Below, one piece after another: positions 63,796 to 64,000 of a DNA stretch of 64,000 nucleotides; within the stretch, counting starts at the first letter, position 1; every line of letters begins with the position of its first letter. The notes below the pieces were generated by a model that worked only from the letters and a program-made list of their open reading frames with translations, was not told the origin of the DNA and did not search any database. Origin of the DNA: Bacillota bacterium (GTDB lineage Bacteria > Bacillota > UBA994 > UBA5500); contig JAEZJZ010000064.1 of NCBI GenBank assembly GCA_023436245.1, positions 26,780 through 90,779 on the forward strand. The letters are read 5' to 3'. A program made the position numbers and the translations under genes.

Positions 63796-63828
63796 GCCAC
63801 GCAGTCGCGGTTTGTGCGCCTCACCCCG
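63796..63828. repeat. 33-bp direct repeat, unit 1
   Basis: Begins GCCACGCAGTCGCGG and ends CTCACCCCG; identical to 63901-63933, 105 bp apart. Confidence 0.85.
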
Positions 63829-63900
63829 TCAGCACCCGCTGCATGGGCGACTGGAAGACAAGACTCTTCGTTGCACTCAAGTTGACAAGCAAGGCGCGAT

Positions 63901-63933
63901 GCCACGCAGTCGCGGTTTGTGCGCCTCACCCCG
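63901..63933. repeat. 33-bp direct repeat, unit 2
   Basis: Exact copy of 63796-63828. Two units alone do not make a CRISPR array, and no cas gene is near. Confidence 0.85.
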
Positions 63934-64000
63934 ACGTCCTGTGTTCCCTGCCCCGAAGCTGTGGGCAAGGAAAAGGGGCGGTTCAGACTCGAGTCTGAAC

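Larger units (their letters stand above)
63044..64000. other. repeat-rich DNA without recognisable genes
   Basis: Many short frames, none with a family match or convincing ribosome site. It holds a partial copy of the 34-bp repeat (63099-63120), a REP-like GTCATCCTGAGAGCAGCG run (63503-63530), and a 33-bp direct repeat. spoIIGA and sigE, common upstream of sigG, are not present. Confidence 0.55.

Noticed and set aside
63796..63933. CRISPR array
   Set aside because: Only two repeat units, spacer longer than usual, no cas genes.

Overview
The window is chromosomal DNA of an endospore-forming member of the Bacillota (Firmicutes). Evidence: an alpha/beta-type SASP, spoVM, ylbJ, spoIIR and sigG, strong GGAGG ribosome binding sites, frequent TTG/GTG starts, and Gram-positive cell-division genes (divIVA, sepF, ylmE, yggT). 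Base composition is clearly GC-rich. The PyrD/PyrK pair is class IB, and a class III (NrdD-like) reductase relative sits beside nrdR. This fits an anaerobic or facultative Clostridia-type lineage, but the genus cannot be fixed from this sequence alone.

Layout: (1) 1-3.6 kb: a DUF1835 protein, ylbJ, coaD and rsmD. (2) 3.6-21.5 kb: a core block, mostly on the minus strand and in the same order as the B. subtilis yloC-to-sdaAA region: yicC/yloC, remA, gmk, rpoZ, priA, fmt, a zinc peptidase, rsmB, rlmN, prpC, prkC, rsgA, rpe, a small membrane protein, spoVM, rpmB (divergent), yloU, fakA/yloV, sdaAB, sdaAA and a SASP gene. coaBC and def are missing from their usual places. (3) 21.6-36.9 kb: an accessory island between yloC and yloB. 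It holds an AlbA_2-domain protein, a broken DUF74 gene fused to a scrap of a yloB-like ATPase gene, two 97-bp direct repeats, a giant (3761 aa) exported S8/FN3/SLH surface protein, a LysR-like fragment and a membrane-anchored C45 hydrolase. (4) 36.9-45.5 kb: Ca2+-ATPase yloB, a GNAT acetyltransferase, rlmA, an ABC-F ATPase, rqcH and a cupin. (5) 45.9-52.4 kb: lspA, rluD, then the pyrR-uraA-pyrC-pyrK-pyrD operon behind a clear PyrR-controlled attenuator. (6) 52.4-63 kb: a yteA-like gene, a DUF5665 protein, an Asp/Glu racemase, then the division/sporulation cluster sigG-spoIIR-ylmC-nrdR-nrdD-like-ylmD-HlyD-like-ylmE-sepF-yggT-divIVA. (7) 63.0-64.0 kb: apparently non-coding, repeat-rich DNA where spoIIGA-sigE would often lie.

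The most notable items are: the giant surface protein, whose subtilisin-like domain keeps the Asp but has lost the His, Asn and Ser of the active site; the remodelled junction at 21.6-23.7 kb; several families of palindromic intergenic repeats, two of which show compensatory base changes; an rsgA gene whose conserved N terminus has no ATG/GTG/TTG start; and the spoVM and 59-codon membrane genes, easily missed because they are so short.
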